Below are positions 44,566 through 53,014 of a DNA stretch of 64,000 bases, one piece after another. The position numbers and the translations under genes were made by a program. The stretch comes from Geodermatophilus sabuli (GTDB lineage: Bacteria; Actinomycetota; Actinomycetes; Mycobacteriales; Geodermatophilaceae). Each line of letters starts with the position of its first letter. The stretch's first letter is position 1. The notes under the pieces are model-generated. The model had not been told where the DNA came from. It saw only the letters and a list, made by a program, of their open reading frames with translations, and searched no databases. Location: assembly GCF_900215145.1 (NCBI RefSeq), contig NZ_OBDO01000001.1:992001-1056000 (forward strand), given 5' to 3'.

Positions 44566-47259
44566 ATGCAGACCGCCGAGATCCGCCGCCGCTTCCTGGA
44601 GCACTTCGCCTCCCGCGGCCACACCGTCGTGCCCAGCGCCTCGCTGGTCTCCCCCGACCCGTCGCTGCTGTTCACCGTCGCCGGCATGGTGCCGTTCATC
44701 CCCTACCTGACCGGCCGCGAGCCCGCGCCCTACCCGCGGGCGACCAGCGTGCAGAAGTGCGTGCGCACCCTCGACATCGAGGAGGTGGGCAAGACCACCC
44801 GCCACGGCACGTTCTTCCAGATGAACGGCAACTTCTCCTTCGGCGACTACTTCAAGGAGGGGGCGATCCAGCACGCCTGGGACCTGGTCACCGGCCCGGT
44901 GGACGACGGCGGGCTCGGCTTCGACCCCGACCGGATCTGGGTCACCGTCTACCTGGACGACGACGAGGCCGCCGAGGCGTGGCACCGGATCGCGGGCCTG
45001 CCGATCGAGCGGATCCAGCGGCTGGGCAAGAAGGACAACTACTGGCACACCGGCCAGCCCGGCCCGGGCGGCCCGTGCAGCGAGATCTACTTCGACCGGG
45101 GCCCGCAGTTCGGTCCCGACGGCGGCCCGCTGGTCGACACGGCCGGTGACCGGTTCCTGGAGATCTGGAACCTCGTCTTCATGCAGTACGAGCTCACCGA
45201 CGTCCGGAGCAAGGAGGAGTTCCGGATCGTCGGCGAGCTGCCGAGCAAGAACATCGACACCGGCATGGGCCTGGAGCGGGTGGCCTACCTGCTGCAGGGC
45301 GTCGACAACCTCTACGAGATCGACGAGGTCGCCCCGGTGCTGCACCGGGCCGCCGAGATCGCCGGGGTGCGCTACGGCGCCGATCACGAGGCCGACGTCC
45401 GGCTGCGGGTCGTGGCCGACCACGTGCGCAGCGGCCTGATGCTCATCGGCGACGGCGTCACCCCCGGCAACGAGGGCCGCGGCTACATCCTGCGTCGCCT
45501 GCTGCGCCGCGCCGTCCGCTCGATGAAGCTGCTCGGCGTCGACGAGTCGACCCTGCCCGAGCTGCTGCCCGTCTCCCGGGAGGCGATGAAGGCCAGCTAC
45601 CCGGAGCTGGAGACCGACTTCGCCCGCATCTCGTCGGTCGCCTACGCGGAGGAGGAGGCGTTCCGGCGCACCCTCACCGCCGGGACGACCCTGTTCGACA
45701 CTGCCGTCGCCACCGCCAAGCAGGCCGGCGCGCCGACGCTGTCGGGGGAGCAGGCGTTCTCCCTGCACGACACCTACGGCTTCCCGATCGACGTCACCCT
45801 CGAGATGGCCGCCGAGCAGGGGGTCGCCGTCGACGAGGAGGGCTTCCGCGCGCTCATGCAGCAGCAGCGCGACCGGGCCCGCGCCGACGCCCGCGCCAAG
45901 AAGACCGGCTCGGTCGACGTCCTGGCCTACCGCCGGCTGCTGGCCGACCACGGCCCCACCGACTGGCGCGCCTACGACACCCTGCGCACCGAGTCCCGGG
46001 TGCTCGGGGTGGTCTCCGAGCTCACCGACGAGGAGGCCGGGGAGAGCGCCCCGGCGGGCCCGGGTGAGATCACCCGCGTCGTCCTGGACCGCACGCCCTT
46101 CTACGCCGAGTCCGGCGGTCAGGTCGCCGACGCAGGCAGCCTGACCTGGGACGGCGGCCGCGCCGAGGTCCTCGACGTGCAGCGGCCGGTCAAGGGCCTG
46201 GTCGCCCACCAGGTGCGCGTGCTGGAGGGCGAGCTGCGGGAGGGCGCCGAGCTCGTGGCCGAGGTCGACCGCGAATGGCGGCTGTCGGCCTGCCAGGCGC
46301 ACTCCGGCACCCACGTGGTGCACGCCGCGCTGCGCCAGGTGCTCGGCCCGCAGGCGCTGCAGTCCGGGTCCTACAACCGTCCCGGGTACCTGCGGCTGGA
46401 CTTCGCCTGGCAGGGCGCGCTGTCCACGACGCAGCGGCACGACATCGAGGACGTCGCCAACGCCGCCGTGCGCGCCGACCACGCGGTCCGCGCCAGCTAC
46501 ATGACGCTCCCCGAGGCCCGCGCCATCGGCGCCCTGGCCCTGTTCGGGGAGACCTACGGCGAGCAGGTCCGGGTCGTGGAGATCGGCGGCCCGTGGTCGC
46601 GGGAGCTCTGCGGCGGCACCCACGTGCGGGGCAGCGCCCAGATCGGCCCGCTCGTGCTGACCGGCGAGTCGTCGGTCGGCTCGGGGTCGCGGCGCGTGGA
46701 GGCGGTGGTCGGCCTGGACGGGTTCCGCTACCTCGCCCGCGAGCGCGACCTCGTCCGCCAGCTCGCCGATCTGCTGAAGACGCCCACCGACGGCCTGACC
46801 GAGCGGGTCAGCGGCATGCTGGCCCGCCTGCGCGACGTCGACAAGGAGCTCGCCGAGCTGCGCGCCCAGCAGACGCTCGCCGCGGCCGGGGAGCTGGCCG
46901 CCGGGGCGAGGGACGTCGCCGGGATCGCGGTGGTCACCGGCGCTCCGGCCGGACTGGGCGGTGCGGACCTGCGCACGCTGGCCCTCGACGTCCGTGGCCG
47001 GCTGCCCGGCGACCGGCCGGCCGTGGTGTTGCTGGCGTCGGAGTCGGGGGGCAAGGTGGCTCTCGTGGCGGCCCTCAACCCGGCCGCACAGGAGCGCGGG
47101 CTGTCGGCGAACGACGTGCTGCGCGCGGCGGCGGCCCCGGTCGGTGGCCGGGGCGGCGGCAAGACAGACATGGCCCAGGGCGGCGGGACCGACCCCGCCG
47201 GGATCCCCGCGGCCCTCCGGGCCGGCGAACAGGCGGTCGCGACCGCCGCAGGGAGGTGA
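44566..47259 (+). CDS. alaS: Alanyl-tRNA synthetase
   Basis: 897 residues, full length. Class II catalytic domain at the N-terminus (IRRRFLEHFASRGHTVVPS, LFTVAGMVPF, GPGGPCSEIYFD), tRNA-recognition domain, editing domain with zinc ligands HSGTHVVH (about 580) and CGGTH (about 682), and the C-terminal DHHA1 domain with the Gly-rich GGRGGGKTDMAQGGG near the end. ATG 44566 has TAGGA just upstream. Followed by ruvX with near overlap. Confidence 0.97.
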   Translation: MQTAEIRRRFLEHFASRGHTVVPSASLVSPDPSLLFTVAGMVPFIPYLTGREPAPYPRATSVQKCVRTLDIEEVGKTTRHGTFFQMNGNFSFGDYFKEGAIQHAWDLVTGPVDDGGLGFDPDRIWVTVYLDDDEAAEAWHRIAGLPIERIQRLGKKDNYWHTGQPGPGGPCSEIYFDRGPQFGPDGGPLVDTAGDRFLEIWNLVFMQYELTDVRSKEEFRIVGELPSKNIDTGMGLERVAYLLQGVDNLYEIDEVAPVLHRAAEIAGVRYGADHEADVRLRVVADHVRSGLMLIGDGVTPGNEGRGYILRRLLRRAVRSMKLLGVDESTLPELLPVSREAMKASYPELETDFARISSVAYAEEEAFRRTLTAGTTLFDTAVATAKQAGAPTLSGEQAFSLHDTYGFPIDVTLEMAAEQGVAVDEEGFRALMQQQRDRARADARAKKTGSVDVLAYRRLLADHGPTDWRAYDTLRTESRVLGVVSELTDEEAGESAPAGPGEITRVVLDRTPFYAESGGQVADAGSLTWDGGRAEVLDVQRPVKGLVAHQVRVLEGELREGAELVAEVDREWRLSACQAHSGTHVVHAALRQVLGPQALQSGSYNRPGYLRLDFAWQGALSTTQRHDIEDVANAAVRADHAVRASYMTLPEARAIGALALFGETYGEQVRVVEIGGPWSRELCGGTHVRGSAQIGPLVLTGESSVGSGSRRVEAVVGLDGFRYLARERDLVRQLADLLKTPTDGLTERVSGMLARLRDVDKELAELRAQQTLAAAGELAAGARDVAGIAVVTGAPAGLGGADLRTLALDVRGRLPGDRPAVVLLASESGGKVALVAALNPAAQERGLSANDVLRAAAAPVGGRGGGKTDMAQGGGTDPAGIPAALRAGEQAVATAAGR

Positions 47260-47264
47260 CCGAG

Positions 47265-47924
47265 GTGCCTGGACAGCGCCCCGACGAGACCGGTCCGGTG
47301 GGGGAGCGGCGGGTGCGTCGCCCCGCGGTGCCGCCGCCCACCCGGCAGCGGCCCGCGACGCCGCCCCCGCCGGTGCAGCACCGCACCGAGCAGATCGACC
47401 TGTCGGCCGGCTTCCCGCCGGTGCGGCACGAGACGAGCCAGATCGACCTCTCCGGCGGCCTGCCCGGTGGGCTGCCGATCCCACCCCGGCGCCCTCGGCA
47501 GGGCCGCCGGCTGGGCATCGACGTCGGCTCGGTGCGCGTCGGTGTGGCGATCTCCGACCCGACCGGCACCCTGGCCAGCCCGCTGGAGACGGTGCGTCGG
47601 GCGCGCGACGAGTCGGACCTGGACCACATCGCGGCCCTCGTGGTGGAACACGAGGTGACAGAGGTGATCGTGGGGGAGCCGAGGCACCTCTCGGGTGCGT
47701 CGGGGGCGTCGGCGAAGGAGGCCCGGGCCTACTCTCGGGCCCTCGCCGGGCGCATCGGGCCCGTGCCCGTGCACCTCGTCGACGAAAGGCTCTCCACCGT
47801 GACCGCAGCCAGTTCCCTCCGGGCGAACGGTCTGGACAGTCGGCAGCAGCGCCCGGTGATCGACCAGGCCGCCGCCGTGGTCATCCTCCAGGCCTACCTG
47901 GACGCTCAGCGGGAGCGCTCATGA
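47265..47924 (+). CDS. ruvX: Holliday junction resolvase-like RuvX/YqgF with N-terminal extension
   Basis: 219 residues, of which the last 140 are the YqgF/RuvX RNase H-like domain: RRLGIDVGSVRVGVAISDP (catalytic Asp), VTEVIVGEPRHLSG, VHLVDERLSTVTAASSL and DQAAAVVILQAYLD. YqgF is linked to pre-16S rRNA 5' end processing and possibly DNA repair. The first about 75 residues are an unusual Pro/Arg-rich extension that carries a duplicated motif (TEQIDLSAG and TSQIDLSGG). GTG 47265 has GGAGG eight bases upstream; GTG 47256, overlapping alaS, is the alternative. Confidence 0.9.
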   Translation: MPGQRPDETGPVGERRVRRPAVPPPTRQRPATPPPPVQHRTEQIDLSAGFPPVRHETSQIDLSGGLPGGLPIPPRRPRQGRRLGIDVGSVRVGVAISDPTGTLASPLETVRRARDESDLDHIAALVVEHEVTEVIVGEPRHLSGASGASAKEARAYSRALAGRIGPVPVHLVDERLSTVTAASSLRANGLDSRQQRPVIDQAAAVVILQAYLDAQRERS

Positions 47925-48001
47925 CCGAGCTCACGAGTTCACGCAGGGGCACAGCACCACCGGTCACGTGCCCGACGAGCGTCAGCGAGGAGGCGGCGTG
48001 A
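47921..48001 (+). CDS. Possible 26-residue ORF bridging ruvX and mltG
   Basis: ATG 47921 overlaps the ruvX stop (ATGA), GGGAG stands six bases upstream, and the stop TGA overlaps the mltG start (GTGA). The peptide begins MTELTSSRRGTAPPV and has no recognisable feature. Its main role could be translational coupling of mltG to ruvX. Too short to judge by composition; conservation would decide. Confidence 0.35.
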   Translation: MTELTSSRRGTAPPVTCPTSVSEEAA

Positions 48002-49632
48002 CCGACCCGACCCCGTCCTCGCGACGGGGTCGGCACGCGTCCGACTTCCCCAGCGGTGTCCCGGCGACCGCCTGGCTGGCCTCGATGCCGAACCGGGCGG
48101 CCGAGCAGGGCCCCGCGGCCGCCGGCCGGTACCGGGTGGACGCCGGGCTCCGGTCGACGACGGCCGGCCCGTCCGCCCCGTACGCGGGTGCGCACGGGGG
48201 CCGGGCCGACGACGGCCGCAGCACCGGACCCCTGGCGCCACGCGCCGAGGCCGGCGGCCTGCCCACCCCGCCGCCCGGCGGCTCCGAGGGCGGCACGCAC
48301 CCGTCGGCCCCGTTGCCCGGCCTGCCGCCGCGGCCCGCGGGCACCTGGTCGCGCCTGCAGCGGCGCAGCGACGCCCACCCCGACGACGACCAGACCGTGG
48401 CCCAGCCCGTGGGCAGCCAGCCCGGCGTCCCCGGTGAGCCGGCCGCCGACGACGCCTACGCCTGGGACGACACCGACGCCACCGGTGGCCTGGAGGTGCT
48501 CGGCACCTCCGACGAGGACGCCCACCGCTCGCGGCACCGCGCCGACGACGACGGCACCGAGCCACCCACCGGGCGGTCCCGGCGCCGGCGCAGCCCGCTG
48601 GCCGTCATCGTGTCCCTCGTCGTCCTCGCCGGCCTGGTCGCCGGCATCGTGGTCGGCGGCAAGGCGCTGATCAACCTGGTCAACCCGCCCAGCGAGGACT
48701 ACGTCGGCCAGGGCAGCGGCGAGGTGCAGGTCCGGATCGCCGTCGGCGACACCCTCAGCGACATCGCCCGCACGCTGGTCTCCGAGGGCGTCATCGCCTC
48801 CGTCGAGCCGTTCGTCGACGCCGCCGAGGTGCAGCCCGCGGCCACCGGCATCCAGCCCGGCGTGTACGCGATGCGCCAGGAGATGAGCGGCCAGGCCGCG
48901 CTGGACCGGCTGCTCGACCCGGCCACCCGGCTGTTCGCCCGGGTCACCATCCCCGAGGGCTTCACCGTGCAGCAGATCCTGCAGCGGCTCTCCGAGGGCA
49001 CCCAGAAGCCGGTCGAGGAGCTGGAGGCCGCGGCCGCCGACACTGCCGCACTCGGCCTGCCGGCCTACGCCAACGGCCAGCTCGAGGGCTTCCTCTTCCC
49101 GGCCACCTACGACTTCCAGCCCGACGACACCCCGGTCACCATGCTCCGGGCCATGGTCTCCCGCTTCACCGAGACCGCGTCGGCGATCCAACTGGAGCAG
49201 CGAGCCGCCGCGGCGGGGTGGTCGGTGTCCGACGTCGTGACCGTCGCCTCCATGGTGCAGTCGGAGACCCGGCTGGACGAGGAGCGGCCCGACGTGGCCC
49301 AGGTGGTCTACAACCGCCTCGGCCAGGGCATCCCGCTCGGCGTCGACGCCACGCTGGCCTACGGCCTGGGCAAGAACGGCAACGACCTCACCGTGACCGA
49401 CCTGCAGACCGACAGCCCGTACAACACGCGCACGCGCGCCGGGCTGCCGCCCACGCCGGTCAGCTCACCCGGCGAGGCCAGCCTGGAGGCGGCGCTGGCA
49501 CCGACCACCGGTGACCTCCTGTACTACGTGCTGGAGTCCGAGGACGGGCGGCACTTCTTCACCGCCGACTACACGGAGTTCATGGCGGCGCGGGAGCGGT
49601 GCGCCGCGGCCGGCCTCGGCTGCGGTGGCTGA
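47998..49632 (+). CDS. mltG: Endolytic murein transglycosylase MltG
   Basis: 544 residues. A long, Pro/Asp-rich cytoplasmic N-terminus (about 1-195) precedes one membrane helix (PLAVIVSLVVLAGLVAGIVVGG, about 200-222). The extracellular YceG/MltG domain follows: a LysM-like start (RIAVGDTLSDIARTLVSEGVI), and the catalytic region VASMVQSETRLDEERPDVAQVVYNRL with the active-site Glu, then GVDATLAYGLG and SPYNTRTRAGLPPTPVSSPGE. It cleaves nascent glycan strands, ending peptidoglycan polymerisation. GTG 47998 follows GAGGAGG at good spacing. The C-terminal LGCGG end overlaps aroE by 8 bases. Confidence 0.95.
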   Translation: MTDPTPSSRRGRHASDFPSGVPATAWLASMPNRAAEQGPAAAGRYRVDAGLRSTTAGPSAPYAGAHGGRADDGRSTGPLAPRAEAGGLPTPPPGGSEGGTHPSAPLPGLPPRPAGTWSRLQRRSDAHPDDDQTVAQPVGSQPGVPGEPAADDAYAWDDTDATGGLEVLGTSDEDAHRSRHRADDDGTEPPTGRSRRRRSPLAVIVSLVVLAGLVAGIVVGGKALINLVNPPSEDYVGQGSGEVQVRIAVGDTLSDIARTLVSEGVIASVEPFVDAAEVQPAATGIQPGVYAMRQEMSGQAALDRLLDPATRLFARVTIPEGFTVQQILQRLSEGTQKPVEELEAAAADTAALGLPAYANGQLEGFLFPATYDFQPDDTPVTMLRAMVSRFTETASAIQLEQRAAAAGWSVSDVVTVASMVQSETRLDEERPDVAQVVYNRLGQGIPLGVDATLAYGLGKNGNDLTVTDLQTDSPYNTRTRAGLPPTPVSSPGEASLEAALAPTTGDLLYYVLESEDGRHFFTADYTEFMAARERCAAAGLGCGG

Positions 49633-50455
49633 CGGGTCCGACGCGGGGACGACGGTCGGCGGGCAGCGGGCGGCCGTCCTCGGTCGTCCGGTGGGGCACT
49701 CGCTGTCCCCGCTGCTGCACCGGGCGGCCTACGCCGCGCTCGGGCTGACCGACTGGACCTACGACGCCCTCGACATCGGCGCCGAGGACCTGCCGGTGCT
49801 GCTGGCCGGCCTCGGGGAGGAGTGGCGCGGCTTCTCGGTGACCATGCCGTGCAAGCAGGCCGCGGTCGAGGTCGCCGACGTCGTCGAGCCGCTGCCGGCC
49901 CTGCTGCGCGCGGCCAACACCCTGGTCCGCACCGAGGCCGGCTGGCGGGCCGAGAACACCGATGTCACCGGCGTCGGGATGGCGCTGCAGCTGGCCGGCG
50001 TCGCCGAGGTGGACCGGGCGGCGATCCTCGGCGCGGGCGGCACCGCGGCCGCCGCCGCGGTCGCGCTGGCCTCGCTCGGTGCCCGGCACGTCGACGTCGT
50101 CGTCCGGGACCCCGCGCGGGCAGGGGACCTGCTGCGCGTGCTGGACACCCTCGCCGTGCCGACGACGGTGGTCTCGCTGCGCGCGGCCGTGGTCGACGCG
50201 GGCGTCGTGGTGAGCACCGTCCCGGTCGGCGGGCAGCCCGACGTCGCCGCACTGCCCTGGCAGGCCCAGCAGACCGTCCTGGACGTGCTCTACGACCCGT
50301 GGCCGACGCCGCTGGCCACCGCGGTAACCGCCGCCGGCGGCACCGTCGTCGGCGGCCTGGACGTGCTGTTCTGGCAGGCCACCGTGCAGGTGGAGCTGAT
50401 GACCGGCCGGCCCGCGCCGATCGAGGCCATGCGCGCGGCGCTGTACGCCCGCTGA
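49625..50455 (+). CDS. aroE: Shikimate dehydrogenase
   Basis: 276 residues. Reduces 3-dehydroshikimate with NADPH in the shikimate pathway. Substrate site AAVLGRPVGHSLSPLLHRAAY, catalytic Lys in FSVTMPCKQAAVE, AENTDVTGVGMAL with the Asp partner, and the nucleotide-binding GAGGTAAAAAVAL. Length is normal. GTG 49625 begins inside the mltG end (8-base overlap); no better start is available in the frame. Linked to aroC-aroK-aroB-aroQ just downstream. Confidence 0.93.
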   Translation: MADGSDAGTTVGGQRAAVLGRPVGHSLSPLLHRAAYAALGLTDWTYDALDIGAEDLPVLLAGLGEEWRGFSVTMPCKQAAVEVADVVEPLPALLRAANTLVRTEAGWRAENTDVTGVGMALQLAGVAEVDRAAILGAGGTAAAAAVALASLGARHVDVVVRDPARAGDLLRVLDTLAVPTTVVSLRAAVVDAGVVVSTVPVGGQPDVAALPWQAQQTVLDVLYDPWPTPLATAVTAAGGTVVGGLDVLFWQATVQVELMTGRPAPIEAMRAALYAR

Positions 50456-50460
50456 CACCG

Positions 50461-51123
50461 GTGCCCGCAGCGCTCCCACCGGCTGTCGTGGCCGGCGTCG
50501 CCGTTCTGGCTGCCGCGCTGCTCGGGCCGTGGCTGGCGCGCGTCTCGGTCCGGCTGGCCCGGCGGGACGACGCCGCGGTCGCCTCCCGGACGCGCACCGC
50601 CGTCACCACCGTCGCGCTCGCCGTCGCGCTCGCCGGTGCGCTGGCCCTGGGTGGCCTGCGGCCGGCCACCGGCGCGTTCGCGTGGGCGGCCGCGGCCGGG
50701 GTGGTGCTCGCCGCCGTCGACCTCGCCGTCCACCGGCTGCCCGACCGGGTCACCGCCCCGGCCGCGGCCGTGATCGCCGCGGCCCTCGTGGTGGACGCCG
50801 CCGTCCTCGGCACGTGGCTGGCGCTGGTGCGGGCCGCGCTGGCCGGCGCCGCCGCGTTCGGGCTGGCCGCGCTGGGCGCGCTGGTCTCCCCGCAGGGACT
50901 CGGCTACGGCGACGTGAAGCTGCTGGGCCTGCTCGGGCTGGTGCTCGGCTGGGTGAGCTGGGGCGCGCTGCTGGCCGGGGTGTTCCTCGGCCTGCTCGCC
51001 GGGGCCGCGCTGTCCCTGGTGCTGCTCGCCACCGGCCGGGCCGGGTGGCGCACCGCCCTGCCGTTCGGGCCGCCGTTGCTGCTGGGTGCCGCCGTCGCGC
51101 TCGCGCTCGCCGGCACGGGGTGA
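50461..51123 (+). CDS. A24-family prepilin peptidase
   Basis: 220 residues, about seven hydrophobic segments. The two aspartates of this membrane aspartic protease family are in VDLAVHRLPDRVT (about 83-90) and LGYGDVKLLGL (about 149). The usual N-terminal Cys-rich methyltransferase domain of PilD is missing, as in other actinobacterial members. Position between aroE and aroC matches mycobacteria (Rv2551c). It would process prepilins of type IV or Tad/Flp pili made elsewhere; none are encoded here. Confidence 0.87.
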   Translation: MPAALPPAVVAGVAVLAAALLGPWLARVSVRLARRDDAAVASRTRTAVTTVALAVALAGALALGGLRPATGAFAWAAAAGVVLAAVDLAVHRLPDRVTAPAAAVIAAALVVDAAVLGTWLALVRAALAGAAAFGLAALGALVSPQGLGYGDVKLLGLLGLVLGWVSWGALLAGVFLGLLAGAALSLVLLATGRAGWRTALPFGPPLLLGAAVALALAGTG

Positions 51124-51191
51124 CGGACGGGAACGGCCACCTCCAGGGGCCCGCCCGAGCCTGCGCGGGAAGGGAGGAAGGGTGGCCCTCC

Positions 51192-51197
51192 TACAAT
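51192..51197 (+). promoter_or_regulatory. -10-like TACAAT of the aroC operon
   Basis: TACAAT, the best -10 match in the window, ends seven bases before the aroC ATG, the ideal spacing for a leaderless start. Confidence 0.6.
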
Positions 51198-51204
51198 CCG
51201 GGGC

Positions 51205-52398
51205 ATGTTGCGCTGGCTGACCGCCGGTGAGTCGCACGGCCAGCAGCTCACCGCCATCCTCGAGGGCCTGCCCGCCGGCGTGCGGGTCCAGACCGCCGAC
51301 CTCGACCTCGACCTGGCCCGTCGCCGGCTCGGCCACGGCCGCGGCGCCCGGATGTCCTTCGAGCAGGACGTCGTCACCCTGACCGGCGGGGTCCGGCACG
51401 GGGTCACCCAGGGCGGCCCGATCGCCGTCCAGGTCGGCAACACCGAGTGGCCGAAGTGGACGACGGTCATGTCCGCCGACCCCGTCGACCCGGAGGTGCT
51501 CGCCAGTCAGGCGCGCAACGCGCCGCTCACCCGGCCGCGCCCCGGGCACGCCGACCTCGCCGGCATGCAGAAGTACGGATTCGACGACGCCCGCCCGGTC
51601 CTGGAGCGCGCCAGCGCCCGGGAGACCGCGGCCCGGGTCGCGCTCGGTGCCGTCGCGCGCGCGTTCCTGCGCCAGGCCCTCGACGTCGAGGTGGTCAGCC
51701 ACGTGGTCGGCATCGGGCCGGTCGTCGTCCCCGACGGGATCGTGCCCGGCCCGCAGGACAACCCGCGCATCGACGAGGACCCGGTGCGCTGTGCCGACCC
51801 GGCGACCAGCGAGCTCATGGTCGCCGAGGTCGACGACGCCCGGAAGAACGGCGACACCCTCGGCGGGGTCATCGAGGTCGTCGTCCACGGCCTACCGCCG
51901 GGCCTGGGCAGCCACGTGCACTGGGACCGCCGCCTGGACTCCCGGCTGGCCGGCGCGCTCATGGGCGTGCAGTCGGTCAAGGCCGTCGAGGTCGGCGACG
52001 GCCTGGAGACCGCCCGCCGCCGGGGCTCGGTCGCCCACGACGAGATGGTGATGGCCGACTCCGTGGACGGGCAACACCGCGTGCAGCGCACCACCGACCG
52101 CGCCGGCGGCATCGAGGGCGGCATGACCAACGGCGAGGTGCTGCGGGTCCGTGCGGCGATGAAGCCGATCTCGACCGTCCCGCGGGCGCTGGCCACCGTC
52201 GACGTCGCCACCGGGGAACCGGCGGTCGCCATCAACCAGCGCAGCGACGCGTGCGCGGTGCCCCGCGGCGCCGTCGTCATGGAGGCGATGGTCGCCCTGG
52301 TGCTCGCCGACGCCGCCCTGGAGAAGTTCGGTGGCGACTCGGTGCCGGAGACCCGCCGCAATGCGCAGGCCTACCTCGAGAACCTGAAGATCCGGTGA
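51205..52398 (+). CDS. aroC: Chorismate synthase
   Basis: 397 residues. Makes chorismate from 5-enolpyruvylshikimate 3-phosphate using reduced FMN. Signatures: [21 protein letters not shown] at the N-terminus, [34 protein letters not shown], and [18 protein letters not shown] with KPI and the flavin-site residues. ATG 51205 is supported by TACAAT seven bases upstream. GTGA overlap with aroK starts a tightly packed operon. Confidence 0.97.
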   Translation: MLRWLTAGESHGQQLTAILEGLPAGVRVQTADLDLDLARRRLGHGRGARMSFEQDVVTLTGGVRHGVTQGGPIAVQVGNTEWPKWTTVMSADPVDPEVLASQARNAPLTRPRPGHADLAGMQKYGFDDARPVLERASARETAARVALGAVARAFLRQALDVEVVSHVVGIGPVVVPDGIVPGPQDNPRIDEDPVRCADPATSELMVAEVDDARKNGDTLGGVIEVVVHGLPPGLGSHVHWDRRLDSRLAGALMGVQSVKAVEVGDGLETARRRGSVAHDEMVMADSVDGQHRVQRTTDRAGGIEGGMTNGEVLRVRAAMKPISTVPRALATVDVATGEPAVAINQRSDACAVPRGAVVMEAMVALVLADAALEKFGGDSVPETRRNAQAYLENLKIR

Positions 52399-52946
52399 CC
52401 GCTCCGGAGCCGGGTCGGCGTCCGCTGCTCGTCCTCGTCGGCCCGCCGTCGTCGGGCAAGACGACGGTCGGTACGGCCGTGGCCGAGCTGCTCGGCGTCC
52501 CCTTCCGGGACACCGACGCCGACATCGAGGACGTCACCGGCCAGACCGTCGCCGACCTGTTCGTCGAGCGCGGGGAGCCCTTCTTCCGCGCGCTGGAGGA
52601 GCAGGCGGTGGCCCGCGCGCTCGGTGCGCACGAGGGGGTGCTGGCCCTCGGCGGCGGCGCGGTGCTCAGCGCCGCCAGCCGCGCGCTGCTGGTCGGCTAC
52701 GGCCGCGCCGGGGGCACCGTCGTCTGGCTCGACGTCGACCTGGCCTCGGCCGCCCGGCGCGTCGGACTGGGCCGGGAGCGGCCCGTGCTCGGCATGAACC
52801 CACGAGCCACCCTGCGCAACCTGCTGCTGGCCCGCGCGCCGCTCTACGGCGAGGTGGCCACGCTGACCGTGCCCACCGGCGGCCGCGAGCCCGGCGACGT
52901 GGTCGCCGACGTGGCGGCCGCCCTGCGGTCCCGGGCCACCCCGTGA
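52395..52946 (+). CDS. aroK: Shikimate kinase
   Basis: 183 residues. Walker [12 protein letters not shown] (about 15-25), shikimate-binding [39 protein letters not shown], the Gly-rich [10 protein letters not shown] and the lid arginine region GRERPVLGM. Phosphorylates shikimate with ATP. Stop codon lies within the GTGAGCGGACAGGGGCG repeat. Confidence 0.95.
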   Translation: MTAPEPGRRPLLVLVGPPSSGKTTVGTAVAELLGVPFRDTDADIEDVTGQTVADLFVERGEPFFRALEEQAVARALGAHEGVLALGGGAVLSAASRALLVGYGRAGGTVVWLDVDLASAARRVGLGRERPVLGMNPRATLRNLLLARAPLYGEVATLTVPTGGREPGDVVADVAAALRSRATP

Positions 52947-53010
52947 GCGGACAGGGGCGGGAGCCCGACAGCGAGGAACGAGCGAGGAGCGGAGCGGCCC
53001 GCGGGAACGA
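52943..53010. repeat. Junction repeat between aroK and aroB
   Basis: Starts with GTGAGCGGACAGGGGCG (identical to 42164-42180) at the aroK stop and contains the exact core GAGCGAGGAGCGGAGCG at 52980-52996. It is open in the aroB frame, so an automatic start at 52943 would translate it as an odd N-terminus ([20 protein letters not shown]). Confidence 0.7.
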
Positions 53011-53014
53011 GCCC

